Source: Nocardioides ganghwensis (GTDB lineage Bacteria; Actinomycetota; Actinomycetes; Propionibacteriales; Nocardioidaceae). Taken from it: 64,000 nucleotides of DNA. Positions 16,210 through 25,026 of this stretch are shown here, piece after piece. Position 1 is the first letter of the stretch, and every line of letters begins with the position of its first letter. The stretch is taken from positions 186,001 through 250,000 of the forward strand of contig NZ_JACXYX010000002.1 of the NCBI RefSeq assembly GCF_014779655.1, given 5' to 3'. A program made the translations under genes and the position numbers. The notes under the pieces were generated by a model. The model was not told where the DNA came from. It made no database searches and worked only from the letters and a program-made list of their open reading frames with translations.

Positions 16210-17889
16210 GTGGGACACGTCGACGTCGCTGGAGTGCGCTACGAGCTGCCGGACGGCCGGGTGCTGCTCGACGACGTCAGCTTCCGGGTGGGGGACGGCC
16301 AGAAGGTCGCCCTGGTGGGGGCCAACGGTGCCGGCAAGACGACCCTCCTGCGGATCGTGACCGGTGACCTCAAGCCGCACGCGGGCGTGGTCACGCGGTC
16401 CGGCGGCCTCGGGGTGATGCGACAGTTCGTCGGCCACGGGGGTGCCGACGAGACGGTCGCAGACCTGCTGCTGTCGGTGGCGCCGGCCGACGTACGCCGG
16501 TGGGCGCACGAGGTCGCTGCACAGGAGCTGCGGCTCATGGACGATGACAGCGAGTCGGTGCAGATGGCCTACGCCGAGGCGCTCGGCCACTACGGCGACG
16601 TCGGCGGCTACGACCTCGAGGTCGTCTGGGACAAGGTCACGACCGCGGCGATGGGCATGCCCTACGACCGTGCGAAGTACCGGGCGCTCACCACGCTCTC
16701 CGGAGGTGAGCAGAAGCGGCTGGTGCTGGAGTACCTGCTCCAGGGCCCGGACCAGGTCCTGCTGCTCGACGAGCCGGACAACTACCTCGACGTGCCGGGC
16801 AAGATCTGGCTGGAGGAACGCATCCGCGAGTCGGCCAAGACGATCCTGTTCATCAGCCACGACCGCGAGCTGCTCAACAACACCGCGACCCGCATCGTGA
16901 CCGTCGAGCTCGGCAGCGCCGGCAACCTCGTGTGGACCCACCCCGGCGGCTTCGCGAGCTACCACCAGGCGCGCGCCGAGCGGTTCGAGCGCTTCGAGGA
17001 GCTGCGCCGGCGCTGGGACGAGGAGTACGCCAAGCTGCGCGCGCAGATGCTGATGTACAAGCAGAAGGCGGCGTACAACTCCGACATGGCCAGCCGCTAC
17101 CAGGCGGCGCAGACCCGGTTGAAGAAGTTCGAGGACGCCGGTCCGCCGACCGAGCAGCCGCGCGAGCAGCAGGTGAAGATGCGGCTCAAGGGCGGGCGTA
17201 CGGGCAAGCGGGCCGTGGTGTGCACCGACCTGGAGCTCACCAACCTCATGAAGCCGTTCGACCTCGAGGTCTGGTACGGCGAGCGGGTGGCGGTGCTGGG
17301 CTCCAACGGCTCCGGCAAGTCGCACTTCCTGCGCCTGCTGGCCGCCGGCGGCAGCGACCCGGACATCGAGCACCAGCCCGTCGGCGTGCCTCCCGCGCCG
17401 GTCGCGCACACCGGCAGCGCCAAGCTCGGCGCCCGGGTGCGGCCGGGCTGGTTCGTGCAGACGCACGAGCACCCCGAGCTGGTGGGGCGCACGCTGCTGG
17501 AGATCCTCCACCGCGGCGACGACCACCGCGACGGCATGGGCCGCGAGGCGGCGAGCCGGGTGCTCGACCGCTACGAGCTGGCGCACGCCGGCGAGCAGCG
17601 GTTCGAGTCGCTGAGCGGCGGGCAGCAGGCACGCTTCCAGATCCTGCTGCTCGAGCTGTCCGGCGCGACGCTGCTGCTGCTCGACGAGCCCACCGACAAC
17701 CTCGACGTGCAGTCGGCCGAGGCGCTGGAGGCCGGGCTCGAGGCCTTCGAGGGGACCGTGCTGGCGGTGACGCACGACCGCTGGTTCGCCCGCGGGTTCG
17801 ACCGGTTCCTGGTCTACGGCGCCGACGGCGAGGTCTACGAGTCGCCCGGTCCGGTGTGGGACGAGGGACGGGTGGCGAGGTCCCGGTGA
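16210..17889 (+). CDS. ABC-F family ATPase (translation-associated / ribosome protection type)
   Basis: 559 residues from the GTG at 16210. Two ATPase cassettes: first with GANGAGKTTLLRI, TLSGGEQKRLVLEYL and VLLLDEPDNYLDV; second with GSNGSGKSHFLRLL, SLSGGQQARFQILLL and LLLLDEPTDNLDV. No membrane segments. The linker between them (about residues 255-330) is Arg/Glu/Lys-rich and helical (RWDEEYAKLRAQMLMYKQ), as in ABC-F proteins that enter the ribosomal E site. The second cassette has an inserted loop, VGVPPAPVAHTGSAKLGARV. Whether it is housekeeping or confers antibiotic protection cannot be told. Its stop overlaps the next gene as GTGA. Confidence 0.9.
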   Translation: MGHVDVAGVRYELPDGRVLLDDVSFRVGDGQKVALVGANGAGKTTLLRIVTGDLKPHAGVVTRSGGLGVMRQFVGHGGADETVADLLLSVAPADVRRWAHEVAAQELRLMDDDSESVQMAYAEALGHYGDVGGYDLEVVWDKVTTAAMGMPYDRAKYRALTTLSGGEQKRLVLEYLLQGPDQVLLLDEPDNYLDVPGKIWLEERIRESAKTILFISHDRELLNNTATRIVTVELGSAGNLVWTHPGGFASYHQARAERFERFEELRRRWDEEYAKLRAQMLMYKQKAAYNSDMASRYQAAQTRLKKFEDAGPPTEQPREQQVKMRLKGGRTGKRAVVCTDLELTNLMKPFDLEVWYGERVAVLGSNGSGKSHFLRLLAAGGSDPDIEHQPVGVPPAPVAHTGSAKLGARVRPGWFVQTHEHPELVGRTLLEILHRGDDHRDGMGREAASRVLDRYELAHAGEQRFESLSGGQQARFQILLLELSGATLLLLDEPTDNLDVQSAEALEAGLEAFEGTVLAVTHDRWFARGFDRFLVYGADGEVYESPGPVWDEGRVARSR

Positions 17890-18920
17890 GTCGTCCCGAC
17901 GGCCTCGGGATCCACGCGCTCGACCCCGCCGACGACGCAGGGTTCGCCGCCTGGCACCACGTCTACGAGACGTCCGCCCGCCACGAGCTGGGCGACGTGG
18001 CGTCGGTGTGGCAGCTCGAGGAGCTGCGCGCGCTGATGCAGGACCCCGCCCGGCACAGTCGCACCGCCGGGTGGTCGGCCGTGCTCGACGGGGAGACGGT
18101 CGGTGCGGGGTGGATGCGGACCCCGATGCTCGACAACCTGGAGCTGGCCGAGATCGACGTCCACGTCCTGCCGGCGCACCGACGGCGGGGCGTCGGCTCG
18201 GCGCTGCTCGCCGGGCTCGAGGACGAGGCCCGCGCCCGCGGCCGACGGGTGCTCACCGGGTTGGCGTCCTGGCCGTACGCCGCCGGCTCGGCCGGTGCCG
18301 GCGCGTCGGGGCCCGAGTTCGCGAGCGCCACCGGTTTCGGCCTCGCGCTGTCGGAGGTGCAGCGCGAGCTGCCGCTCCCGGTCGCCGACGAGGTCCTCGC
18401 CGGACTGGCCGACGACGCGGCGCCCGCCCACGCGGCGTACACGCTGCGGTCGTGGAGCGGACCGGTGCCCGACGAGCTGCTGCACGGGTGGGCGGAGATC
18501 ACCTCGACCCTCGCGACCGAGGCCCCCACGGGTGACCTCGAGCTCGAGCCCGAGGCGGTCAGCACGGAGGCGGTGCGCGAGCGGGAGGCGACCATCGCCC
18601 GGCAGGGGCGCACGAAGTACAACACCGTCGCGCTCTCGGCCTCCGGCGAGGTCGTGGCCTACTCCGACCTCGCGACGACGGTCCACGAGCCGGGACGGGC
18701 CTACCAGTGGGGGACGCTCGTCCACCGGGCACACCGCGGCCACCGGCTCGGGCTCGCGGTCAAGGTCGCCAACCTGCGGCTGCTCCAGCGCGAACGGCCC
18801 GACGTCACCCGACTGACCACCTACAACGCCGAGGTCAACGCGCACATGATCGGCGTCAACGAGGCGCTGGGCTTCCGTCCGGTCGCCCGGCTCGGGGACT
18901 TCCAGAAGAAGCTCGGCTGA
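17886..18920 (+). CDS. Two-domain GNAT acetyltransferase
   Basis: 344 residues from the GTG at 17886, co-translated with the ABC-F gene. Two tandem GNAT folds: the first has IDVHVLPAHRRRGVGSALLA (acetyl-CoA loop R-R-G-V-G) and the second LVHRAHRGHRLGLAVKVANL, followed by NAEVNAHMIGVNEALGF. This layout is that of mycothiol-synthase-like and other actinobacterial bidomain GNATs, but the cognate substrate is unknown. The second domain ends FQKKLG, almost the same as the paralogue at 44793-45785 (LQKKL). The pairing with an ABC-F protein could suggest antibiotic modification, which is speculation. Confidence 0.82.
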   Translation: MSRPDGLGIHALDPADDAGFAAWHHVYETSARHELGDVASVWQLEELRALMQDPARHSRTAGWSAVLDGETVGAGWMRTPMLDNLELAEIDVHVLPAHRRRGVGSALLAGLEDEARARGRRVLTGLASWPYAAGSAGAGASGPEFASATGFGLALSEVQRELPLPVADEVLAGLADDAAPAHAAYTLRSWSGPVPDELLHGWAEITSTLATEAPTGDLELEPEAVSTEAVREREATIARQGRTKYNTVALSASGEVVAYSDLATTVHEPGRAYQWGTLVHRAHRGHRLGLAVKVANLRLLQRERPDVTRLTTYNAEVNAHMIGVNEALGFRPVARLGDFQKKLG

Positions 18921-18948
18921 CCAGGTTGCGTCTGGTCCCGGGTGGGGG

Positions 18949-19047
18949 CCACGATCTCGCTGTTCGGGAGTCACCGGATATCCGGTGACTCCAGCGAGAG
19001 CGTGGAGGATCCGAGCCACCAGGTGACCCGGATCCTCCACGATCTCG
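18949..19047. repeat. Nested palindrome cluster bounded by an 11-bp direct repeat
   Basis: A perfect 26-bp palindrome (18967-18992, centre GGATATCC) is enclosed by a 13-base outer stem with one mismatch (18949-18961 with 18993-19005). A second hairpin with perfect 12-base arms (19002-19013 and 19029-19040) overlaps its right foot, so the two are mutually exclusive. CCACGATCTCG occurs exactly at 18949-18959 and again at 19037-19047. The region lies between two convergent genes. It may be a terminator pair, or a small non-coding mobile element with a target duplication. Confidence 0.6.
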
Positions 19048-19060
19048 AGTACGGCCCCTC

Positions 19061-20326
19061 CTAGGACCGACGTCGGCGCAGCGCGTATGCGACCAGCCGG
19101 GCTGCGAGCCAGGCGGTGAGCCCGGCGAGCACGGCGGCGCCGATGCGCCAGCCCCACGGCCACGGGCCGCGGTCGACGTCGCCGGGCGCCACCGTCCGCA
19201 GGTCGCCGACGGCGGCCGAGGCCATCTGGAAGCGGCCCACGCCGTAGCCCTGCAGGTCCGGGATCGTCGTCAGCGTGGTCGGCGACGCCCCGTCGACCGG
19301 GACGCGGGACAGGGTGTAGGCCTCCGGGCCGCAGCACGGGTCGTAGCCCTCGACGTCGAGCAGCGTCACCACCTCGCCCGCGCCGGTCCAGCCGAGGACC
19401 CGCCCAGGTCCGGCCAGCGGCAGGTCGAGTCGCGGGGGCACCTCGCTTCCCTCGCCTGACGGGTCCACGAACGAGAGGCCGGTCGGCCGGCCGGGGTCGG
19501 GCACGCCCACCGGTGCACCGGAGGGCTCCAGGGTGGTGGTGGCGACCAGGCGTCCGTCCGGTGACCAGGCGGCCGGACCCGCGAGCACGCCGACGGACTC
19601 GAGGTCCCGGGCGGCGCCGCCGGCGAGGTCGACGACGGAGAGCCTCGCGCCGCTCGTGAAGTAGGCGCCGGCCCGCTCGAGCACCACCTCGGTGCCGTCG
19701 GGCGAGAAGGCGACGGCGGTGACGTCGTCGTCGGACAACACGTCGGTGGTGTCGTCCTCCAGGTCCAGGACGCCCACCGCTCCGGCGATGCGCTCTCCGG
19801 TGTAGGGATCGGTCGGCGCGGGGGACAGCAGGTGAGCCAGCGACCTGCCGTCGCGCGACCAGGCGACGGGCAGGACGCTGCGACCCGTCGGGAGAGGATG
19901 GGTGGTCGTGTCGCCGGTGAGGAGGTCGACGACCACCACGTCGGGGTCCTGGGTGTCGTGGTCACCGACGGCCACCTGGGTGCCGTCGGGCGAGAGCAGC
20001 ATGGGCGCCGGGTCGCCCTGCGTCTCGGCGCCCGCCCGGTCCTCCGCCACGTCGACGCGGCGGTAGACGTCACCTCCCGCGCCCAGCACCACGGCCTGGG
20101 GGAAGTCGAGGAGCTCCACGCCCCAGCCGTGCTGGAACAGCGCCACGGCGGCGCCGGGTGGCGAGGTCGAGACGTTGCCGGTCAGGTGGGAGTACGCCGC
20201 GAGCTGGCGCGGCACCGCAGCGGCACCCGACTCCGCGGGAGCGCCGTCGTCGGACCCGGTGAGGACGACCGCGAGCGCGGCCGCGCCGAGGCCGACCACG
20301 ACCGGCAGCCCCCCGACCGTACGCAT
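19061..20326 (-). CDS. Membrane-tethered beta-propeller (WD40/PD40-like) protein
   Basis: 421 residues. An N-terminal hydrophobic stretch (GLPVVVGLGAAALAVVL) and a C-terminal one (RIGAAVLAGLTAWLAARLVAY, followed by RRRRS) suggest both ends are membrane-anchored with the middle exposed outside. The central 300 residues carry repeated PD40-type blades: LLSPDGTQVAVGD, AWSRDGRSLAHL, AFSPDGTEVVLER, AWSPDGRLVATT. It contains a Cys-Cys pair in GYDPCCGPEAY. Similar proteins are often partners of sigma factors or sensors, but there is no sigma gene next to it. Function unknown. It faces the two-domain GNAT gene across the palindrome cluster. Confidence 0.7.
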   Translation of the reverse strand: MRTVGGLPVVVGLGAAALAVVLTGSDDGAPAESGAAAVPRQLAAYSHLTGNVSTSPPGAAVALFQHGWGVELLDFPQAVVLGAGGDVYRRVDVAEDRAGAETQGDPAPMLLSPDGTQVAVGDHDTQDPDVVVVDLLTGDTTTHPLPTGRSVLPVAWSRDGRSLAHLLSPAPTDPYTGERIAGAVGVLDLEDDTTDVLSDDDVTAVAFSPDGTEVVLERAGAYFTSGARLSVVDLAGGAARDLESVGVLAGPAAWSPDGRLVATTTLEPSGAPVGVPDPGRPTGLSFVDPSGEGSEVPPRLDLPLAGPGRVLGWTGAGEVVTLLDVEGYDPCCGPEAYTLSRVPVDGASPTTLTTIPDLQGYGVGRFQMASAAVGDLRTVAPGDVDRGPWPWGWRIGAAVLAGLTAWLAARLVAYALRRRRS

Positions 20327-20392
20327 GCGCCGACTCTAGGGCGGATCGGCGGGAGCGACGCGGAAGACGGGCCAGCCGATCCGCGCGCCGTT

Positions 20393-21319
20393 TCACGACG
20401 GCTGTGTCACCTGTCTCGGCAGTGCCTCCCAGATCGTCTCGGCAAGGACGGCGTGCCCGGCGACCGAGAGGTGGTTGTAGTCCGCGCCCAGCAGGTCCGG
20501 GGTGACGGGCATCGTCCCCGCGGCGCCTCGATCGGTCCAGCACCTGGGGGTCCGGCGACAGGTCTCGGTCATCGCGTCGTAGTAGAGACGCGAGATGCGA
20601 CGGATGCCCTCGACGCCCTCTGCTCGCACGCGCCCCTTGCCGTCGAAGAGGTCGCACGGTCCGCTCCCGGTGTTGCCCAGGACGAGGCCGTCCACGTCGG
20701 ACACCGCCCGCGCCCACGCGTCGGGAGTGCCCCACTGGTCGACCACGAAGATCGCGACGGAGTCGTTGCCGCGCCTGATGGTGCGGACCAGCTGCTCGAA
20801 CTTCCGTGCGAACCGGCGGGCGTTGGCCGGGTCGGTCCCGTCGCAGCGCATGTCGTTGTCGACGCCCTGCACCAACACCAGGTCCGGCAGCGGGCCCTCC
20901 ACGGTCGACAACGCCGCGGCCTGATCGAGCATCTGGTCGATGTCGGCACCGTTGGCGGACAGGTTGTAGTTGTGCCCTTCGATGGCGGGGTGGTCCTCCA
21001 GCAGGCGGAGGTAGATGCTGTCGACCTCGGGGTTGTCCCCGGTGGCCCAGGAGTTGGCGTTGACGCTCTCGATCGGTGAGTCGGGGTCGGACGCCACTCC
21101 GGTGGCGCCGGAGTGACCGACCACCGCGATGGCGTCGAACCGAGCAGTGGCTCGGGCCACCTGCTCCTCTTCCTCGTCGGCGGACGGGGAGGCGCTGGTC
21201 TCGTCTCCCGCCGCCGGAGCGACCGAGGTGGGCTCGCTCGTGCGACCGGACTCGGTGCCGTCGCTCGAGCACCCCACCAGCGCCATCAGGAACAGGGCGA
21301 CCGCCCATCGTCCGGACAC
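20393..21319 (-). CDS. SGNH-hydrolase-like lipoprotein
   Basis: 308 residues if the GTG at 21319 is used. This start gives a clean lipoprotein signal peptide (VSGRWAVALFLMALVGCSSD, lipobox LVGC); the ATG at 21379 would bury it. After a Ser/Thr/Glu linker, the SGNH blocks appear: block I AIAVVGHSGATGV (G-H-S in place of G-D-S), block II Gly and block III Asn in SANGADIDQML with VQGVDNDMR, and block V DYNHLSVAGHA (D-x-x-H). It probably hydrolyses an ester outside the membrane, such as an acyl or acetyl group on a wall polymer or lipid. The target is unknown. It is a single gene without an evident operon. Confidence 0.78.
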   Translation of the reverse strand: MSGRWAVALFLMALVGCSSDGTESGRTSEPTSVAPAAGDETSASPSADEEEEQVARATARFDAIAVVGHSGATGVASDPDSPIESVNANSWATGDNPEVDSIYLRLLEDHPAIEGHNYNLSANGADIDQMLDQAAALSTVEGPLPDLVLVQGVDNDMRCDGTDPANARRFARKFEQLVRTIRRGNDSVAIFVVDQWGTPDAWARAVSDVDGLVLGNTGSGPCDLFDGKGRVRAEGVEGIRRISRLYYDAMTETCRRTPRCWTDRGAAGTMPVTPDLLGADYNHLSVAGHAVLAETIWEALPRQVTQPS

Positions 21320-21392
21320 CGTTCCACCGTAGGTGGCGCCGGTCGCGGCGGTCTTCGCTCGAAGTGGGGAGATCGCCACGCGCGTGCGCCCG

Positions 21393-22544
21393 TCACGTGA
21401 ACGCGCTGATCCCCGTCTCCGCCCGCCCGATGATGAGCTTCTGGATCTGCGAGGTGCCCTCGTAGAGCGTCATCACGCGTGCGTCGCGGAGGTACTTCGC
21501 GACCGGGAAGTCGTCGACGTAGCCGGCGCCGCCGTGCACCTGGATCGCGTTGTTGGCGGCGCGTACGGCGGCCTCCGAGGCGAAGAGCTTGGCCTTGGAC
21601 GCGGCGGTCCCGAACGGCTCGCCGCGGTCGACCAGGTCGGCGCACCGCCACGCCAGCAGCCGCGCGGCGTCGGCGTCGAGGGAGATGTCGGCGATGAGGT
21701 CCTGCACGAGCTGGAACGACGCGATCGGCCGGCCGAACTGCGTGCGCTCCGTGGCGTACGCGACCGAGGCCTCCAGGCAGCCCTGCACGATGCCGACGCA
21801 GCCCGAGGCGACCGCGAGCCGGCCCTTGTCGAGGGTGCCCATCGCGATCTTGAACCCGTGCCCGACCTCCCCGAGGCGGGCGGAGTCCGGGACGCGTACG
21901 TCGTGCAGGAACAGCTCGGCCGTCGCCTGGCCGCGCAGCCCGAGCTTGCCCTTGATCTCGCGCGCCTCGAAGCCGGGGGAGTCGGTCGGCACCAGGAAGG
22001 CAGTGATGCCGCGCGGCCCGTCGTCGCTGGTGCGGGCGAACACCAGGGCCACGTCGGCCCAGGTGCCGTTGGTGATGAAGAGCTTCTGGCCGGTGACGAG
22101 CCAGTCAGCGCCGTCCCGGGTCGCTCGTGAGGTGAGGTTGCCGGCGTCGGACCCGGTGCCGGGCTCGGTGAGCCCGAAGCAGCCGAGCCTCGTCCCCGCG
22201 GCGAGCTGCGGCAGCCACTCCTGCTTCTGCTCCTCGGTGCCGTGGAAGAGGATCGACTTGCCCACCAGCCCGCTGCTGACCGAGACGATCCCGCGCAGCG
22301 CCGAGTCGGCGCGGCCGAGCTCCTCCATGGCCAGCGAGTACGTGACGTAGTCGCCGCCGACGCCGCCGTACTCCTCCGGGATGGTGAGGCCGAAGAACCC
22401 GAGCTCGGCCATCTTGGGCACGATCGCGAGGTCGACCGACTCGTCGTGGTCCCACTGCATGCGGTGGGGGACGGCCTCGCGTTCGAGGAAGTCGCGGGCG
22501 AGGGCGCGGAAGGCCTGCTGCTCCTCGGTGAGGGAGAGGTCCAT
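21393..22544 (-). CDS. Acyl-CoA dehydrogenase (classical homotetramer type)
   Basis: 383 residues, standard length. Domains in order: N-terminal helical (MDLSLTEEQQAFRALARDF), beta barrel with CFGLTEPGTGSDAGNLTS and LFITNGTWADVA, and C-terminal helical. The catalytic base is Glu362 in MTLYEGTSQIQKLIIGR, and AIQVHGGAGYVDDFPV is the FAD-binding signature. It oxidises a saturated acyl-CoA to the trans-2-enoyl-CoA, passing electrons to ETF. Chain length cannot be read from sequence. It forms a cluster with two further ACAD genes on the same strand, separated by 13 bases from the next. Confidence 0.94.
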   Translation of the reverse strand: MDLSLTEEQQAFRALARDFLEREAVPHRMQWDHDESVDLAIVPKMAELGFFGLTIPEEYGGVGGDYVTYSLAMEELGRADSALRGIVSVSSGLVGKSILFHGTEEQKQEWLPQLAAGTRLGCFGLTEPGTGSDAGNLTSRATRDGADWLVTGQKLFITNGTWADVALVFARTSDDGPRGITAFLVPTDSPGFEAREIKGKLGLRGQATAELFLHDVRVPDSARLGEVGHGFKIAMGTLDKGRLAVASGCVGIVQGCLEASVAYATERTQFGRPIASFQLVQDLIADISLDADAARLLAWRCADLVDRGEPFGTAASKAKLFASEAAVRAANNAIQVHGGAGYVDDFPVAKYLRDARVMTLYEGTSQIQKLIIGRAETGISAFT

Positions 22545-22557
22545 CAGCGCCGACTCC

Positions 22558-23724
22558 TCATGAGAGGGCCTCGACCAGGTCGTGGTCGGTGACCCGCTCG
22601 GACAGCCGACGGAGGTGGTGGGGCCCGTTGCCCAGCCACTGGTCGAGCACCTCGAGGTGGGCCGTGCCGACGCCCACGGCGTACTCCGCGGTCATCCCGA
22701 TGCCGCCGTGCAGCTGGATCGCCTCCTGCCCGACGTGGCGGCCCGACCGGCTGACCTGCAGCCCGACCCGGTCGGCCGCGTCGGCCACCGCCTCGCGGTC
22801 GCCGCCGGCGATCATCATCGTCGCCCAGTCGACCATGCTGTGCGCGAGCTCGAGCTCGACGTACATGTCGGCGGCGCGGAAGGTCAGCGCCTGGAAGGTG
22901 TTGAGGGTGACGCCGAACTGCTTGCGGCTCTTGAGGTAGTCGGTCGTGGCACGCACCTGGGACTGCATGACGCCGAGCGACTGGTTGGCTCCCATGATCC
23001 GGGTGAGGTCGCTGATCGTGGCGATGCTGGCGGACAGGTCGCGACCCGGCTGGCCGAGAGGTGTCGCGGCGCTGCCGTCGAAGCGCACGCTGGCCGCTCG
23101 CGTCAGGTCGGCGGCGGCGTACGCCGTCACGCCCGCGGCGGACGCGTCCACGAGGAAGACACCGGTGCCGTGGCCGTCGGGGAGCGCAGCGGTCACGACG
23201 AGGATGTCGGCCGCGCCGCCGCCCATCACCGGGTCCGCGACGCCGTCGAGGGTCCACGCGCGCTGTCCTGAGCCTGTCGAAAGGTCGCCGGACACGGAGG
23301 CCCGTACGCCGTCGGCGTGCGAGGACCACCGGCTGCCGGGGGAGGTGTCGGCCGCCGCCAGCAGCACCTCGCCGCTGCTGAGCCGGCCCAGCAGGTCGGC
23401 CTTCTGCTCGGGCGAGCCGACCGCGGCGACCAGCCCGCCGGCGTGGACCACGCAGGCGAGGTAGGGCTCGGGGGCGAGCACCCGGCCCAGCTCCTGGCAC
23501 ACGATGCCGATCTCGACCGGTCCGGCGCCGACGCCGCCGTCGGCCTCGCTGAAGGGCAGCCCGAGGATGCCCATCTCGGCCAGCCGCCCCCACAGCGCGC
23601 GGTCGAACCCGTCGTCGGAGGCGACCGTCGTGCGTCGCGCGTCGTGGTCGGCGTACGCGCTCGCGAGCAGGCCGCGCACGGCCTCCCGCAGCGCCTGCTG
23701 CTCGTCGTCGTAGGTGAAGTCCAT
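22558..23724 (-). CDS. Acyl-CoA dehydrogenase, small/beta-type subunit
   Basis: 388 residues from the ATG at 23724 (MDFTYDDEQQALREAVRGLL). The ACAD fold is clear (FSEADGGVGAGPVEIGIVCQ, RKQFGVTLNTFQALTFRAAD, EAIQLHGGIGMTAEYAVG), but the C-terminus lacks the YEGT catalytic glutamate and reads EVLDQWLGNGPHH. This is typical of one chain of alpha2-beta2 ACADs such as the FadE28-FadE29 or PimC-PimD types. The partner is probably the gene just upstream (23745-24896), 20 bases away. Residues encoded by 23261-23286 (DLSTGSGQ) derive from a short interspersed repeat inserted in frame. Confidence 0.87.
   Translation of the reverse strand: MDFTYDDEQQALREAVRGLLASAYADHDARRTTVASDDGFDRALWGRLAEMGILGLPFSEADGGVGAGPVEIGIVCQELGRVLAPEPYLACVVHAGGLVAAVGSPEQKADLLGRLSSGEVLLAAADTSPGSRWSSHADGVRASVSGDLSTGSGQRAWTLDGVADPVMGGGAADILVVTAALPDGHGTGVFLVDASAAGVTAYAAADLTRAASVRFDGSAATPLGQPGRDLSASIATISDLTRIMGANQSLGVMQSQVRATTDYLKSRKQFGVTLNTFQALTFRAADMYVELELAHSMVDWATMMIAGGDREAVADAADRVGLQVSRSGRHVGQEAIQLHGGIGMTAEYAVGVGTAHLEVLDQWLGNGPHHLRRLSERVTDHDLVEALS
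23261..23286. repeat. Short interspersed repeat inserted in frame in an ACAD gene
   Basis: The segment contains CCTGAGCCTGTCGAAAGG, matching a core (TTCGACAGGCTCAGG on the other strand) that I recall as scattered through many GC-rich bacterial genomes. Here it adds DLSTGSGQ to a surface loop of the protein without breaking the frame. Confidence 0.6.
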
Positions 23725-23744
23725 GGCGTTCTCCCCTCGTCCCC

Positions 23745-24896
23745 TCAGAGTCCCAGGATCGTGCGGCTGATGATCTGGCGCTGGATCTCGTTGGAGCCGC
23801 CGTAGATCGAGGCCTTGCGGAGGTTGAGGTAGGTCGGTGCCGCCCGCCTCGCCCAGCCCTCCTGCGGCGAGTCGTCCTCGGCCCGCGAGGCCAGCGAGGC
23901 AGGGCCGGCGAGGTCGAGGGCGAGCTCGCTGACCGACTGCTGCAGCTCGGTGCCGCGGAGCTTGAGCACCGACGAGGCCGGGTGGGGCTCGCCGTCGCTG
24001 GAGTGGGCGACCACGCGGAGCGCGGTGAGCTCGAGGGCGAGCAGGTCGTTCTCGAGCTCGGCGACCCGGGCGCGGACGAGCGGGTCCTCGAGCTGCGCGG
24101 CGGCGTTCGTCTTGAGGGTGGCGAGGGCGCGTTTGGTGGCGCCGACCGGCGCCACCCCGACGCGCTCGTTGCCGAGGAGGAACTTCGCGATCGTCCACCC
24201 GCCGTTGAGCTCGCCGACGAGCAGGTCGCCCGGCACCCGTACGTCGGAGAACCAGACCTCGTTGACCTCGTGGCCGCCGTCGATCAGCTCGATCGGTCGC
24301 ACCTCGACGCCGGGGGAGGTCATGTCGATGAGGAGCATCGAGATGCCGGCCTGCTTCTTCACCTCCGGGTCGGTGCGGACCAAGGTGAAGATCCAGTCTC
24401 CGTGCTGGCCGAGCGTCGTCCACGTCTTCTGCCCGTTGACGACCCAGTCGTCCCCGTCACGCACGGCGCTCGTACGGAGGCTGGCGAGGTCGGACCCGGC
24501 GTCGGGCTCGGAGAACCCCTGCGACCACCAGATGTCGAGGTTGGCGGTGGCCGGCAGGAAGCGCTCCTTCTGCTCCTGCGTGCCGAAGTGCGCGATGACC
24601 GGCCCGATCATCGAGGCGTTGAAGGCCAGCGGGATCGGCACGCCGGCGCGCTGCATCTCCTCGTGCCACAGGTGCCGCTGGAGGTCGGTCCAGTCCTGGC
24701 CACCCCACTCGACCGGCCAGTGCGGCACGGCGAGCCCCTCGGCGTTGAGCACCCGCTGGCTCTCGACGATCTGGTCGCTGCTGAGGTGGCGGCCCTCCAG
24801 GACGGTGTCGCGGATCTCCTGCGGGACCTTCGTCGTGAAGAACTCCCGCATCCGGTTCCGGAACTCCGCGTCGGCGGGACTGAGCTCGAGCTGCAT
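23745..24896 (-). CDS. Acyl-CoA dehydrogenase, large/alpha-type subunit
   Basis: 383 residues (MQLELSPADAEFRNRMREFF). Family features are WWSQGFSEPDAGSDLASLRT, WVVNGQKTWTTLG, GLAVPHWPVEWGGQDW and the C-terminal KASIYGGSNEIQRQIISRTI. The C-terminal position that carries Glu in classical enzymes is Gly here (YGGS), as in the large subunits of heteromeric ACADs where the active site is rebuilt between chains. With the next gene it probably forms an alpha2-beta2 enzyme acting on bulky acyl-CoAs, such as steroid side chains or dicarboxylic acyl-CoAs. That is inference from family knowledge. Confidence 0.88.
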   Translation of the reverse strand: MQLELSPADAEFRNRMREFFTTKVPQEIRDTVLEGRHLSSDQIVESQRVLNAEGLAVPHWPVEWGGQDWTDLQRHLWHEEMQRAGVPIPLAFNASMIGPVIAHFGTQEQKERFLPATANLDIWWSQGFSEPDAGSDLASLRTSAVRDGDDWVVNGQKTWTTLGQHGDWIFTLVRTDPEVKKQAGISMLLIDMTSPGVEVRPIELIDGGHEVNEVWFSDVRVPGDLLVGELNGGWTIAKFLLGNERVGVAPVGATKRALATLKTNAAAQLEDPLVRARVAELENDLLALELTALRVVAHSSDGEPHPASSVLKLRGTELQQSVSELALDLAGPASLASRAEDDSPQEGWARRAAPTYLNLRKASIYGGSNEIQRQIISRTILGL

Positions 24897-24959
24897 GTGG
24901 CTCCTCGGTTCGAGTCGGTGGCCCCATCATGGCGGCCCGCCGGTAACGGGTCCACGTAC

Positions 24960-24993
24960 GCACTCCCGCCCCCACTGGTGGGGGCGGGAGTGC
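24960..24993 (-). terminator. Hairpin terminator after the HtrA gene
   Basis: Perfect 16-base arms (24960-24975 and 24978-24993) around two bases, very GC-rich. It lies between the HtrA stop and the start of the ACAD operon, both on the - strand, so it fits as the HtrA terminator. No clear T-run follows. Confidence 0.7.
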
Positions 24994-25026
24994 ATCTCCC
25001 GGGCAGTTGCCGGGGGCGTCGCGGTC

